The translations under genes and the position numbers were made by a program. Shown here piece by piece: positions 43,126-52,716 of a stretch of 64,000 bases of DNA. The notes below the pieces were generated by a model that was given only the letters and a program-made list of their open reading frames with translations, was not told the origin of the DNA and searched no databases. Numbering within the stretch: the first letter of the stretch is position 1; each line of letters starts with the position of its first letter. Source of the stretch: Candidatus Poribacteria bacterium (lineage in GTDB: Bacteria; Poribacteria; WGA-4E; WGA-3G); NCBI GenBank assembly GCA_026706025.1, contig JAPOZO010000056.1, positions 62,001 through 126,000 on the forward strand. Reading direction: 5' to 3'.

Positions 43126-44487
43126 TTATTTTTGGATTAGCATTTTTTGGATGGCAGTAAAATCATCTGCTTTGAGGTTATAGAAATAGATACCGCTCGC
43201 GACAGGTTCGCCCTGACCGTTCTTACCGTCCCAATAGGCAGCACTGGATTTGTCGTGGTAGATGCCTGCCTGTTTATGTCCTAATGCAAGTGTTTTAACC
43301 AATTTCCCATCCGCGGCATAGATGGATACGCTGACATCTGCAGGTGTTGCCAACTGATACGGTATCCACGTCTCTGGGTTAAATGGGTTCGGGTAGTTGG
43401 GCAAGAGCGATGTTTCTGCAGGTCGTACAGCGGGGGCCTTGGCAACGTTTATGTCTGGCGTGGTGTCAACATCGTTGAAGTAGAAAGTCCTAACGATGAT
43501 CCACATTCTGCCACGCAAAAACCACCCATCTTCGATCTCCCCCCAGAGTCTAATTGAACGGTCACTGGTTCGCTCCCATCCGCTTACGCTCGCTGTCCCT
43601 GTGGAAGTCAGCAGTTCAATGTCAGAAACCTGTACAATACTAAATGGATTTTGAAATGTGAGCGTCTTTTCCCAGGCGCGTGTGCCACCCCGAAACCTTG
43701 TTTCCCCGTAAACTTCAATTGCCTGCATATCCGACCAGTAATCAAGGTAATTTGTTTCAAAGGAAGGGGCTTGTGACGGAACAATGACCGTATTCGGGTT
43801 GAGATGGATATTTTGGAGCAAACCTACGTCAATCTGGAATTCGTACCATTCCTCGCCTACTGTCTCAAATTCTGGCTGCCACGCCAGCGACCACTGAGCG
43901 TCAAGCTGCTCTGCGGTCCACCATTTGAAATGTCCGTTCGGGTCAGCGATGAGGAATTCATCCCACCGGGTATCATAGCCTACAGCGACCACCCAGTGAT
44001 ACCCTCTATTTGAGAGCCGCAGGAGCAGAATAGGCGGGCGATTTTCATCGATGTAGCGTCGCAAGTCGTCAAGCGTTCTTCTGCTGTACCAATGTGCGGG
44101 GACATCTGATGCGTTGAGTGCCTGTCGGAGCTCGCTCGGCACTGTCCCGAATGCAACGGTATTGATGCCTCCTGCCTTCCAGATATCCTTGAGTCGCCTG
44201 TGTTTTCTGTGGTAGTAGAGTAGCATCTGAACGCTGTTGGGACCGCAGTTTTTATCGAACTGCTCCATTATGATGAAATCGCTTCCACCTTTGTGTGGAA
44301 TGTATCCGTTGGCAATCGGATCAAACCGTGTTAGATCAAGTGGGAGCCCTTTGAGGGTGACGATTTCGTTGCCTTTGCCGTAAGGATACGGATAGACCTC
44401 TGCCTCGCTGCATATTGGGGTAGCAGCAAGCATTAGTAGGACAAGCGCGATGTGGAGCGTGTTATAGGAATAGTGAAGATGTCTCAT
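43126..44487 (-). CDS. secreted C39-like cysteine peptidase with surface-sorting tail
   Basis: A 453-residue protein with a signal peptide (about 1-28). Residues 60-210 form a papain-like peptidase C39 fold: Cys81 in NCGPNSVQMLL, His164 in GYHWVVAVGYD and Asp182 in ADPNG. A middle beta region follows. The end has LPNYPNPFNPETWIPYQL, then SIYAADGKLVKTLALG and GIYFYNLKADDFTAIQKMLI: a FlgD-like/type IX-like C-terminal sorting module. This wording is common in Poribacteria-type genomes. The target peptide is unknown. GAGGAAAGAAT gives a clear start. Confidence 0.85.
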   Translation of the reverse strand: MRHLHYSYNTLHIALVLLMLAATPICSEAEVYPYPYGKGNEIVTLKGLPLDLTRFDPIANGYIPHKGGSDFIIMEQFDKNCGPNSVQMLLYYHRKHRRLKDIWKAGGINTVAFGTVPSELRQALNASDVPAHWYSRRTLDDLRRYIDENRPPILLLRLSNRGYHWVVAVGYDTRWDEFLIADPNGHFKWWTAEQLDAQWSLAWQPEFETVGEEWYEFQIDVGLLQNIHLNPNTVIVPSQAPSFETNYLDYWSDMQAIEVYGETRFRGGTRAWEKTLTFQNPFSIVQVSDIELLTSTGTASVSGWERTSDRSIRLWGEIEDGWFLRGRMWIIVRTFYFNDVDTTPDINVAKAPAVRPAETSLLPNYPNPFNPETWIPYQLATPADVSVSIYAADGKLVKTLALGHKQAGIYHDKSSAAYWDGKNGQGEPVASGIYFYNLKADDFTAIQKMLIQK

Positions 44488-44620
44488 ATTCTTTCCTCTT
44501 GATGCAGTTTACCAAAACCTTCGTTTTTTAGTCAAGTCGAAAACGGAAAATCTTCTATCCAAAAAAAGATGATTGTGATATAGTATGCGGCAAGGTTAGG
44601 AGAATTTACGTAACTCTACT

Positions 44621-46552
44621 TTGAAAGGCAATTACTTGATTCAACAACAAGTCAGAGATAGCCTTACATGGCGTGCGGTGTTGATTGGTTTGGCGTGTGC
44701 CACTACTGAATGTCTTCTCGCGCCTTATAACGATTACGTTATCCGTAATATCTTCCTCGCAGGTGGACACTTCCCGGTTGCGCCGTTCTTTGTCCTGACG
44801 ATTTTTGTGTTGGGCATCAACGTCCTCTTGAAACGATTTTATCCCGGTTCGGCTTTCTCCCCCGGAGAGCTTGTCACGATTTGGTGTATCATGCTTGCCC
44901 CGGCAGGTATCCCGTCTTCAGGGATGATGCGCTACGCGCTCAGCCCGATGGTGGCTTATAAGTATCTCGCTACCCCGGAAAACGACTGGGAATCGCTATT
45001 TCACCACTATATCCCGCACTGGCGTGTGGTACAAGATCACACCGCTGCCCAGTCATTCTTTGAAGGGCTGTTCGCAGGCGAATCGGTGCCGTGGGGTGCA
45101 TGGATCGTGCCTATCTTGACGTGGAGTGCCTACGTAGTGGTCGTCTATTTCGTGATGATCTGTCTCTCTGTACTACTCCGCAAGCAGTGGGTGGAGCATG
45201 AGCGTTGTGCCTTCCCGCTCGTTAAATTGCCAGCGGAAATGGCAGGGCAAGGTAGCGGTAGCCTCGGTCCGCTTTTTAAAAACAGTGCGCTGTGGTTCGG
45301 GTTCGCCTTCCCCGTGTTCCTGCATACGATGAACGGTTTGCATACGTTTTTTCCTAACACACCGCACATCCCCCGTGATTTTTGGCTCAACCAATACCTC
45401 GTTGAACGCCCTTGGAGTGCCCTCCGTCCATTTCAGATTGTTATCTTCTGGTCGATGGTCGGATTTAGTTATCTGCTCACTTTGGAGGTATCGTTTAGTA
45501 TCTGGTTTTTCTTTGTCTTTTACAAATTGCAATGCCTCTTGGGCGTAATGTTCGGTTTTCAACTCACTTCGGGCCCGGGTGTGCAATGGACGGGTAAATC
45601 ATTTAGTGCGGCACAAGAGGCGGGGGCGTGTCTGGCGTTTGTTGCGATCGCGCTCTGGAAGACGCGGCATCACATTAAGAACATGCTCCAGTTTCGTCCT
45701 TCCGATGAGGCACTTCCTCACAGTGTGACAATCTTTGGTCTTCTTGGTGGCATCTGTGTGCTTGTATTTTTCAACCATCTGATGGGGATGTCCCTTTTAT
45801 TTGCGTTCGGTTTCGTGCTATTTCTGCTGGCAATGTATATCGTGCTGACGTGGCAGGTGATCAACGGCGGGATCCCGTTTATCAATCCGTCGTTTTCACC
45901 GCAGAGTTTCTATTTGACAACGCTCGGCACCTCAAAAATCCACCCTTCTACGTTGACTTCGATAATGATGCATCCCGTGTGCCTTACATTAGACCTCCGC
46001 GAATTTATGATGCCGAATATTATGAACGGGTTGAAGGCAGCAGACGAGGTCCGCGTCAAACGGCGGCAACTTCTCATCGCGATGGCGGTTGCGATGGTTA
46101 TCGGGCTTGCCGTTTCCTATTACTCCGCGATTAAGATTAGTTACGCGCACGGCGCGCCTTATACGGGTGGCAGTTGGTTTATGCGGCAACTTGAAGGACT
46201 TCTGACAAGCCCGAAGACAAGCACAAATTGGACGAATACCGGGTTTATGGTATTCGGCAGCGGTTTTACGATCTTTTTAATGTGGATGCGTCAAACCTTT
46301 GTGTGGTGGCCCCTGCATCCGCTCGGTTATACGATGCTGAGTTCCTGGGCGACGTTTAAGCTCTGGTTCTCTATATTCTTGGGGTGGGGATTGAAGTTTA
46401 GCATTGTGAAATATGGCGGATTGAAGGCGTATCGGACGGCGCGACCTATATTCCTCGGGTTGGTTCTCGGGGAGATGACGTGTGCTGGACTCTGGGCAAT
46501 TATTGGCATGATTACTGGGATTAGCACGGGATATCGGATTCTGCCGGATTAG
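44621..46552 (+). CDS. polytopic membrane protein (DUF6785/DUF6784-like)
   Basis: A 643-residue protein with about 14 hydrophobic segments. Recognisable stretches are SLTWRAVLIGLACATTECLL, PFFVLTIFVLGINVLLKRF, FSPGELVTIWCIMLAPAGIP and AYRTARPIFLGLVLGEMTCA. They resemble large uncharacterised membrane proteins of Planctomycetes, Armatimonadetes and Poribacteria labelled DUF6785/DUF6784, recalled from memory and with no known function. The TTG start is uncertain: the only strong ribosome site (TTAGGAGAA) is 18 bp upstream. Transport is a guess. An NHL protein gene follows on the same strand. Confidence 0.7.
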   Translation: MKGNYLIQQQVRDSLTWRAVLIGLACATTECLLAPYNDYVIRNIFLAGGHFPVAPFFVLTIFVLGINVLLKRFYPGSAFSPGELVTIWCIMLAPAGIPSSGMMRYALSPMVAYKYLATPENDWESLFHHYIPHWRVVQDHTAAQSFFEGLFAGESVPWGAWIVPILTWSAYVVVVYFVMICLSVLLRKQWVEHERCAFPLVKLPAEMAGQGSGSLGPLFKNSALWFGFAFPVFLHTMNGLHTFFPNTPHIPRDFWLNQYLVERPWSALRPFQIVIFWSMVGFSYLLTLEVSFSIWFFFVFYKLQCLLGVMFGFQLTSGPGVQWTGKSFSAAQEAGACLAFVAIALWKTRHHIKNMLQFRPSDEALPHSVTIFGLLGGICVLVFFNHLMGMSLLFAFGFVLFLLAMYIVLTWQVINGGIPFINPSFSPQSFYLTTLGTSKIHPSTLTSIMMHPVCLTLDLREFMMPNIMNGLKAADEVRVKRRQLLIAMAVAMVIGLAVSYYSAIKISYAHGAPYTGGSWFMRQLEGLLTSPKTSTNWTNTGFMVFGSGFTIFLMWMRQTFVWWPLHPLGYTMLSSWATFKLWFSIFLGWGLKFSIVKYGGLKAYRTARPIFLGLVLGEMTCAGLWAIIGMITGISTGYRILPD

Positions 46553-46656
46553 GCATTCGCCTGGGGAGTTTTGCCTTGACATTCGGATGAATACCGCGTA
46601 TCATTAAAAAAGAATCCCACGCTTAAAAGATTAAAGTTAAAACTCTATAGGAAACC

Positions 46657-48675
46657 ATGAAAAAATACACTGTTGTCTTACTCTTTCTATCCGTCTTCTG
46701 CTTGCTATGCGTCGGGTTACCTGCCGCTTTTTCGGTGGATTTTCTCCAATTAGTGCAAGAATTTGCTGGCAAAGGTTCAACCCAAGGTCGGTTTAGCAAA
46801 GATATACACCTCGCCTTTGATAACCAACACATCTATGTCAGTGATACAGAAAACCGACTGATTCAGAAGTTGTCGGCGACCGGAGAATTTCTGTTTCAAT
46901 TTCCAGAAGTCCCCGAATCTCCAGATAATATCCTACGGAAACCTGGGCATCTCGCTGTGGATAGCACCGGGAACATCTACGTTGCTGATGTGACTGTGCA
47001 TCACATTGCTGAAACCGCTGACCCAAAAGTTTATATGTTCGCGCCGTGCGTCCATAAATTTAGTGCGTTAGGTGAATTGTTAGATACTTACTTTGTTGAC
47101 ACAATGGATGTTTATCCGAAAGTTGTGTTGCCCGCGAACCTCATCATTGACGAAGCGGGGAAAAGTGCTTTCGCCATTCAACCGAAAGGCTATGATAGAG
47201 CACTCCGCGTTGCGCTCAATGCCGAAAATGAACTCTACATTTTAGACGCTGAGCGGGGCCGCGTCCATAAATTTAGTGCCAACGGCGAAAAGTTGAGTGC
47301 TTTCGGTAGATACGGCGCAGGCGATGGCGAATTTGATACCGATGCTGCCGACATTGCTATTGATGCGCGAGGAAATATTCTAATCGCGGATACCGGTAAT
47401 CACCGGGTTGTGAGATTTGATGCGGCAGGGGAATGGCTCGGCAGCTTCGGGAGGAAAGGGCGCGGCAACGGCGAATTCATGAAGCCGATGGCGCTTGTTG
47501 CACTGCCGACTGGCGAAATTCTCGTTAAAGATGCCAGCCAATTTCGGAGAAAAGTCGGCGGGCTGCCGGAGGTTGTTGTCCTTTCACCGACTTTGACGCA
47601 GTTGACGGAGGGTACACCCGGTCAAGCTGAACTTGCCGATACGATTTCGGGTGCGACGCGGTCAGAATATGGTCCGTTTGCCCAGAGTTCTGCAGTCGCT
47701 GCTGATACTGCAGCCCTGAATAGACGCGTCCGCTTGTTGGAAGAGGCAGAATACAGCCGCTACTACGCCGATGAAACCGACGATGCGGAAGACAAAGCAG
47801 AACTTGCTGAAGAATTGAAACGCAAAGACATCCGGCTGACACTCTTTCATAACGTCATTTCACGTATCCAAAAGTTTGATGGTAACGGACGGTATATCGG
47901 ACGGATTGTTTATGAAACGGATCAGCTTAGCGAGGAAAAGCACGATCAGACTTTCTTGGACCTTGATGCCGCGGGGTATCTCTATCTACGGGATGATAGT
48001 GATTTTACGATCGCTCAGTATTCTGTTACAGGGTTTACTGTGAAGCCTTCCCACATGAACGGATTTTATAGTCTGCGCGCTGCGAATCTCCATAATAACT
48101 ACTTGGAAGATTATGAAGACATCGATTTTTCAACAGATGTTGAAGATAAACTCAACCAATTGGAATTTAAAAATCTATTTGGATGGACGTATAGCCTCTC
48201 TGAACGGTGGCACTTGACGTTCCTTGACGAGTTGACATACGCGGAGCAAGATGAACGGTATATCACGCCTGCGAAGGTGGAAGACAGTTATGATTTTGGG
48301 ACACAAGCATTAGAGAACGCCTTCGCCGCGAATCTGAAATTTATCACCAACCCGAACCCGTATCGGTATAAGGAGTTGAATCTCTCTGTCGGACGTGTAG
48401 ATGGTACGTCTGATTTGACGCAGAATGCCCTCTACGCCGATCTGAATAAACAGCGTCGAATTGATACCGGCGATGCAAGTTCTACGGTTATTGAACTCAA
48501 TTGGGATATCTGGTCCCGGACGAACCTATGGCTCCGTTACGCAGACCTGAATCCGGCAGAAACGAGCCGAAATTTTATCCGGCGGTTTTACGATGTCTCT
48601 GGTGATCTTTATGAAGTGTTTGGGAGCCGCAATGAGGCGCGCCAGTTTCTTGGCGAGTTGACTATAAAATTTTAA
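46657..48675 (+). CDS. secreted NHL-repeat protein with C-terminal strand-rich region
   Basis: A 672-residue protein with a clear signal peptide (residues 1-26, LLCVGLPAAFS). Residues 30-310 form an NHL propeller: HLAVDSTGNIYVADVTVHHI, YILDAERGRVHKFSANGEKL, IAIDARGNILIADTGNHRVV. A charged helical linker (about 345-385, EDKAELAEELKRKD) follows. The last 150 residues (FGWTYSLSERWHLTFLDELT to FLGELTIKF) look like amphipathic strands, perhaps a small outer-membrane barrel or dockable domain. It is likely surface-exposed. Function unknown. Confidence 0.78.
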   Translation: MKKYTVVLLFLSVFCLLCVGLPAAFSVDFLQLVQEFAGKGSTQGRFSKDIHLAFDNQHIYVSDTENRLIQKLSATGEFLFQFPEVPESPDNILRKPGHLAVDSTGNIYVADVTVHHIAETADPKVYMFAPCVHKFSALGELLDTYFVDTMDVYPKVVLPANLIIDEAGKSAFAIQPKGYDRALRVALNAENELYILDAERGRVHKFSANGEKLSAFGRYGAGDGEFDTDAADIAIDARGNILIADTGNHRVVRFDAAGEWLGSFGRKGRGNGEFMKPMALVALPTGEILVKDASQFRRKVGGLPEVVVLSPTLTQLTEGTPGQAELADTISGATRSEYGPFAQSSAVAADTAALNRRVRLLEEAEYSRYYADETDDAEDKAELAEELKRKDIRLTLFHNVISRIQKFDGNGRYIGRIVYETDQLSEEKHDQTFLDLDAAGYLYLRDDSDFTIAQYSVTGFTVKPSHMNGFYSLRAANLHNNYLEDYEDIDFSTDVEDKLNQLEFKNLFGWTYSLSERWHLTFLDELTYAEQDERYITPAKVEDSYDFGTQALENAFAANLKFITNPNPYRYKELNLSVGRVDGTSDLTQNALYADLNKQRRIDTGDASSTVIELNWDIWSRTNLWLRYADLNPAETSRNFIRRFYDVSGDLYEVFGSRNEARQFLGELTIKF

Positions 48676-48688
48676 AGGGCACGTAAAT

Positions 48689-49651
48689 ATGGAGTTTCGC
48701 GCACTTTATCCTGATGAATTAGAAGCATGGCTGGACCATGTCACGCATGTTTTTTCAGGGGGTCGCCAATATTTTTCTAACCATTGGCATAACGATCCGT
48801 GGCGGGACCCAGCAGGTATCCGAATTGCGGTTGATAATGGTACGATTGTCAGCACAGTTCGCGTTTTTATCCGTAAGATGTTTTTGCACGGTGAACCGGT
48901 CAGTGTCGGTGGTATCGGCGAAGTCAGCACGCGCCCGGAATACCAGCGGCGTGGACTTGCGACGCAGCTGCTCAAGGATTCAATTCGGTTCATGGAGTCC
49001 GGCGATATAGTTATGTCTTCGCTGCACGGCGGCCAACGTATCTATTCGGCTGAAGGGTGGGAGAAGGTGCCGCGCTACTATGCGAAACAACCCATCGCTG
49101 CGAAAAAGCAGGTGGCGTGGGATGTGCGTCCGGTAAATTTCGATAATCACGCCGAAGTTGCAAGGATCGCTGCGCTTTATGATGCCTACGCCCGCAAATT
49201 CAACGGCACTTTTGTCAGGGATGATATGGCTTACTGGACAAAATGGGTGCGGACAGAGTCTCCAAACGCTTGGATCGCTGAACGTGATGGGGATATTGGA
49301 GGTTATGTTTCTGTCGTCCGTCGCGAGGCGCGATTAAACGTTGAGGAATTCTTCGTTTCAGACCCCGTTTTTGCTGAGGATCGCGGTCAGCGGCTTTTTG
49401 GAGATCTGCTCTCTAATGTGATAGCGCAAATAGATGCCGAGTCGCTTGAAGTTATCTATCCTGCTCCGATTGCAGACGGTTTCAACGCGCCAATGATCGA
49501 GGAGCACGGCAGTGCGATGTATCGTATCAATCAACCCGATGCGCTTTCGAGTTCTTATGATTCAATCCCGAATCTGTTACACAATCAACCCCAGTCTTTG
49601 GCACAAGGTATCAAGTCGCATCACGTCTTTTGGTATACTGATGGATATTAA
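48689..49651 (+). CDS. GNAT-family N-acetyltransferase (Eis-like)
   Basis: A 320-residue protein starting 13 bp after the NHL gene. An N-terminal GNAT domain has the acetyl-CoA loop EVSTRPEYQRRGLATQLLKD (about 78-97) and SSLHGGQRIYSAEGWEKVPR. A second, degenerate GNAT-like half (AWIAERDGDIGGYVSVVRRE) gives the Eis-like two-domain layout. The acceptor (amine on a small molecule, antibiotic or protein) cannot be told. Confidence 0.82.
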   Translation: MEFRALYPDELEAWLDHVTHVFSGGRQYFSNHWHNDPWRDPAGIRIAVDNGTIVSTVRVFIRKMFLHGEPVSVGGIGEVSTRPEYQRRGLATQLLKDSIRFMESGDIVMSSLHGGQRIYSAEGWEKVPRYYAKQPIAAKKQVAWDVRPVNFDNHAEVARIAALYDAYARKFNGTFVRDDMAYWTKWVRTESPNAWIAERDGDIGGYVSVVRREARLNVEEFFVSDPVFAEDRGQRLFGDLLSNVIAQIDAESLEVIYPAPIADGFNAPMIEEHGSAMYRINQPDALSSSYDSIPNLLHNQPQSLAQGIKSHHVFWYTDGY

Positions 49652-49689
49652 GGTATTTTCTGACATTTTTCGATCAGTTAATTTGGAAT

Positions 49690-49953
49690 ATGGCAATCTC
49701 AAGTCGCGAGGTAATCAAAAGATTAAGGAAAGAAAAATGGATGTTGGTTCATGTTGTTGGGAGTCATCACCACTACAAACACCCTAACAAGCCTGGTAGA
49801 GTAACTGTTCCTCACCCCAAGAAAGACCTACGGAGACAGACTTTGCTAAGTATTTGTAGACAAGCAGGATGGAATGGTTGGGATCCAGATTGGAAAAAAC
49901 AAAAGAAGCAAAACACACGAGGTGTGCTATGTATAGGCATTACGCTATTGTGA
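49690..49953 (+). CDS. hicA: HicA-like mRNA interferase toxin
   Basis: An 87-residue protein of the HicA/YcfA fold. SSREVIKRLRKEKWMLVHVV, the catalytic His region GSHHHYKHP and VTVPHPKKDLRRQTLLSICR followed by QAGW are diagnostic. The C-terminus runs about 20 residues beyond the usual QAGW end. It overlaps hicB by 25 bp, so it is co-translated with the antitoxin. Confidence 0.88.
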   Translation: MAISSREVIKRLRKEKWMLVHVVGSHHHYKHPNKPGRVTVPHPKKDLRRQTLLSICRQAGWNGWDPDWKKQKKQNTRGVLCIGITLL

Positions 49954-50276
49954 TTCACAAAGACTCAGATAGTGACTACTGTGTAACCGTTCCAGATCTA
50001 CCCGGTTGCATAACGGCTGGGGATACACTTGAAGATGCACAAGATCAAGCGGTCGAAGCTATCCAATGCCACATTGAAGGCATGCTGCTTGATGGTGAAT
50101 CCGTTCCTGAAGCGAAAGAGATTGCATTCCATCAAGATAATCCAGACTATGCTGATGGGGTGTGGAAATCCATAACAATAGTTCTGCCCGACATTTCCGA
50201 AATTCGGGTCTCTCGCCCTGGTCGGATTCAGAAATTTCTTCAGTGGTTCAGCCAAACGACACAAACTTTGCGGTAA
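49929..50276 (+). CDS. hicB: HicB-like antitoxin
   Basis: A 115-residue protein: HYAIVIHKDSDSDYCVTVPD, LPGCITAGDTLEDAQDQAVEAI and HIEGMLLDGESVPEA are the HicB partial RNase-H fold. No clear ribbon-helix-helix DNA-binding segment follows, though the tail (SRPGRIQKFLQWFS) is basic. ATG 49929 is preceded by CACGAGGTGTGCT. It neutralises the upstream HicA. Confidence 0.88.
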   Translation: MYRHYAIVIHKDSDSDYCVTVPDLPGCITAGDTLEDAQDQAVEAIQCHIEGMLLDGESVPEAKEIAFHQDNPDYADGVWKSITIVLPDISEIRVSRPGRIQKFLQWFSQTTQTLR

Positions 50277-50333
50277 AATTAATTTGGACTACGAAATTAT
50301 GGGCGTGAAACTTAACACAGGAAAGCCTACATA

Positions 50334-51383
50334 ATGGAATATAACAAAAAGCCGTTCTTGTCTTTTATAGGTTTGATACTTCTCCTTTTTTGTGGGATAG
50401 ATGCGGCAAATGCCCAAAGACCTCAGCAAATTGCCAAAAAAGCGTTAGCTTCTACGGTGCTTTTGGTCATGGAGGACGCTAATGGACAACCTCTTTCACT
50501 TGGCAGTGGATTCTTCGTCCGCAATGGTCAGGTTGCAACGAACCTTCATGTTCTTAAAGGCACCTCGCGAGGGTACGCGAAATTGGTGGGTCAAAAAACA
50601 AAGTATGACATTGAAGGCATCACAGCAGTTGATGCGGAACGCGATCTGGTTATCCTGAAAATTTCAGTTCCCGGAGCACAGGTAATTTCGTTTGGCGATA
50701 GTGATACCGTTCAAATTGGCACCCTTATTTACGCCGTAGGTAACCCGCGAGGATTGGAGGGTACGTTCTCACAGGGTATTATTAGTAGCATCCGAAAGGT
50801 CGGAACAGACAAAATTCTCCAACTTACTGCTCCTATTTCTCCAGGCAGTAGTGGTGGACCAGTGCTAAACAACAACGGACAAGTCATCGGGGTTTCTGTA
50901 GCAACTTTCCGCGGTGGACAAAATCTCAACTTTGCGATCCCTTCAAACTATCTAAAGAAATTGATGGAACAGATAGGGCCGGTAAAACCTCTTTCACAAG
51001 AAAAATCTGCTGAATCAAAGCGATCTCTCTTGGATGACCTCGGAGGTAACAGCGATGAAGGCGTAAGTGGTGGAAAATTTCTCTGGGCAGAGGCACCGAG
51101 TACGTGGGGAACATCTTATAGCGGCGAGTACACTTTTTCTTTACGGAACCAATTACGAAAAAACGTGGGAAATGTCTATTGTTTCGTAATATTTTACGAC
51201 AAGCAAGAGGATCCGATTGAAGTTGATGTCGTACTTTTACGGAACCTAATACCAGCGGGTTTGGCAAAACGGGTAACAAGTGAAGTTGGTAAAAGTGTCC
51301 AACTTATGACAACACGCGGAAATTCAAAGACTCCGTACACGAAGGTGGAATTTAGGATTCTTGACTTTGAGATAATTGAGTGA
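50334..51383 (+). CDS. secreted trypsin-like (HtrA-type) serine protease without PDZ
   Basis: A 349-residue protein with a signal peptide (about 1-27, NAQ). The S1C triad is complete: His72 (ATNLHVLKG), Asp104 (AERDLVILKI), Ser173 (SPGSSGGPV). Residues 230-349 are not a PDZ domain: the segment SYSGEYTFSLRNQLRKNVGN to KVEFRILDFEIIE looks like a beta-sandwich of unknown type. A role in degrading or trimming exported proteins is likely. It follows hicAB by 57 bp. Confidence 0.85.
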   Translation: MEYNKKPFLSFIGLILLLFCGIDAANAQRPQQIAKKALASTVLLVMEDANGQPLSLGSGFFVRNGQVATNLHVLKGTSRGYAKLVGQKTKYDIEGITAVDAERDLVILKISVPGAQVISFGDSDTVQIGTLIYAVGNPRGLEGTFSQGIISSIRKVGTDKILQLTAPISPGSSGGPVLNNNGQVIGVSVATFRGGQNLNFAIPSNYLKKLMEQIGPVKPLSQEKSAESKRSLLDDLGGNSDEGVSGGKFLWAEAPSTWGTSYSGEYTFSLRNQLRKNVGNVYCFVIFYDKQEDPIEVDVVLLRNLIPAGLAKRVTSEVGKSVQLMTTRGNSKTPYTKVEFRILDFEIIE

Positions 51384-51450
51384 TGTAATCTAATAACTAC
51401 TTGCAGTGGCTATACAAAATGCTATAACTAAGAAGATGGTAGAATAAACA

Positions 51451-52056
51451 GTGATAAAGCAGTTCTTGGGGAAGTTAGTCGAACGAGATATTTTAACAAC
51501 ATTTTGTACTTTTGCTGCTATTGGTATCATTGGATTGATTTATGACCTTTATTTGCTTATAAAACGAAAGACTTTTGGCGAGAAATATCTCTTAAGGTAT
51601 GAACAATGGATCCTACACAGTCGCTTTTCTAATGAAGAATCTCATGAAACTTTGCTTCGTTGGCTGCAACGTAATTCAACTAAGATAGACAACGAAATGG
51701 GAGGCACTAGACGTATTGATTTTTACAGGTCATCTTCTGAAAATCAGGCAATTTTAAATCGTCATATTGGGGAGCTTGACGATTTGATTTTAAAAAAATT
51801 GTGTGAACTAATTAACCCCTTTGCATGGTTTACACGAACTGTACGTTTAATCCTGCTTGATATACCTTTTTGGATGCTCCGTTCAGTTGGATTAATAAAT
51901 ATTAACATTGAGAAAAAAATCAAAGATCATTCATGGTCTGGCAAAGTTATAGGTTTAATTGCCTTTTTTGGCGCATTAGCTTCGATAATTTCTCTAGTCT
52001 TTCTTCTTCTTGAGTGGGATCCTTTGGTGAAGTTTTTGAATAGAATATTCGGATAG
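51451..52056 (+). CDS. hypothetical membrane protein
   Basis: 201 residues, GTG start. Two hydrophobic helices are visible, at about 17-37 (FCTFAAIGIIGLIYDLYLL) and about 168-190 (GLIAFFGALASIISLVFLLL). The middle is polar and charged. Base composition is distinctly more A+T-rich than the neighbours, hinting at recent acquisition. No family recognised. Confidence 0.6.
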   Translation: MIKQFLGKLVERDILTTFCTFAAIGIIGLIYDLYLLIKRKTFGEKYLLRYEQWILHSRFSNEESHETLLRWLQRNSTKIDNEMGGTRRIDFYRSSSENQAILNRHIGELDDLILKKLCELINPFAWFTRTVRLILLDIPFWMLRSVGLININIEKKIKDHSWSGKVIGLIAFFGALASIISLVFLLLEWDPLVKFLNRIFG

Positions 52057-52133
52057 TTATGCCCTATTGGAATGAATTAACCTTCAAACACTTCTCTAAA
52101 CGGATCGGTACATCTTCGCGACTAAATTTTGAT

Positions 52134-52352
52134 TTAAGGAACATCAACAATAATTTCGTTCTGAAGCACACGCGCAGCGTAGGTAAGGACAGCATGAATA
52201 CTTTCTTCAGTCAAATCTGGGTAGTCTGCGCCAATGTCCTGATTTGACATACCACTTGCTAATAACCCCAATATATGTTCAACGCTAAGGCGCGTGCCTT
52301 CAACAATCGGTTTTCCACCAAGGATTCCCGGATTAGCGACTATTCTTGCCAT
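52134..52352 (-). CDS. DUF433 (VapB-like antitoxin) protein
   Basis: A 72-residue protein with the family pattern NPGILGGKPIVEGTRLSVEH, ILGLLASGMSNQDIGADYPD and LTEESIHAVLTYAARVLQNE. Usually paired with a DUF5615 PIN-like toxin just downstream; here only about 75 bp remain before the convergent neighbour, so the toxin is absent. A perfect AGGAGGG precedes the ATG. Confidence 0.82.
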   Translation of the reverse strand: MARIVANPGILGGKPIVEGTRLSVEHILGLLASGMSNQDIGADYPDLTEESIHAVLTYAARVLQNEIIVDVP

Positions 52353-52490
52353 AATTTTTCCCTCCTATTGAAAAATCGTTAACCCTATATAGTTTACCAA
52401 AATTTGTGGTTTGTATCAAATCGTTTTGCTGAATTATAGGTCACTTAGTTTTAAAAAATTATCAGGTTTCACGTCTTTTTTTACGGATCC

Positions 52491-52512
52491 GGTGCGGTTA
52501 GGAAACCGCACC
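52491..52512. repeat. GGTGCGGTT inverted repeat
   Basis: GGTGCGGTTAGGAAACCGCACC, a 22-base palindrome flanked by CCGG and TACCGGG, in the 364-bp gap before the oxidoreductase gene. No gene is seen in that gap. Confidence 0.55.
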
Positions 52513-52716
52513 TACCGGGCCTGGAGCCTCAAAGTTCACCTAAAAAATGGAAAACTAAATAGCTCTGGCTGACTTACCTTTTGATCCGCCACAAAAAGTT
52601 TGACTTCTAATCTGGCACGGTATATAATCGTTTCTGTGGCAAAACGGTGAATCTCATAGCCATTTCGTTTTCGGTTTTCGGTAGTTTTAAACTGCAGGAT
52701 AGTGGAGGATATGGAC

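Noticed and set aside
52059-52247. 62-codon plus-strand frame before DUF433 as a toxin partner
   Set aside because: No similarity to PIN or DUF5615 proteins, and it largely overlaps the antisense of DUF433.
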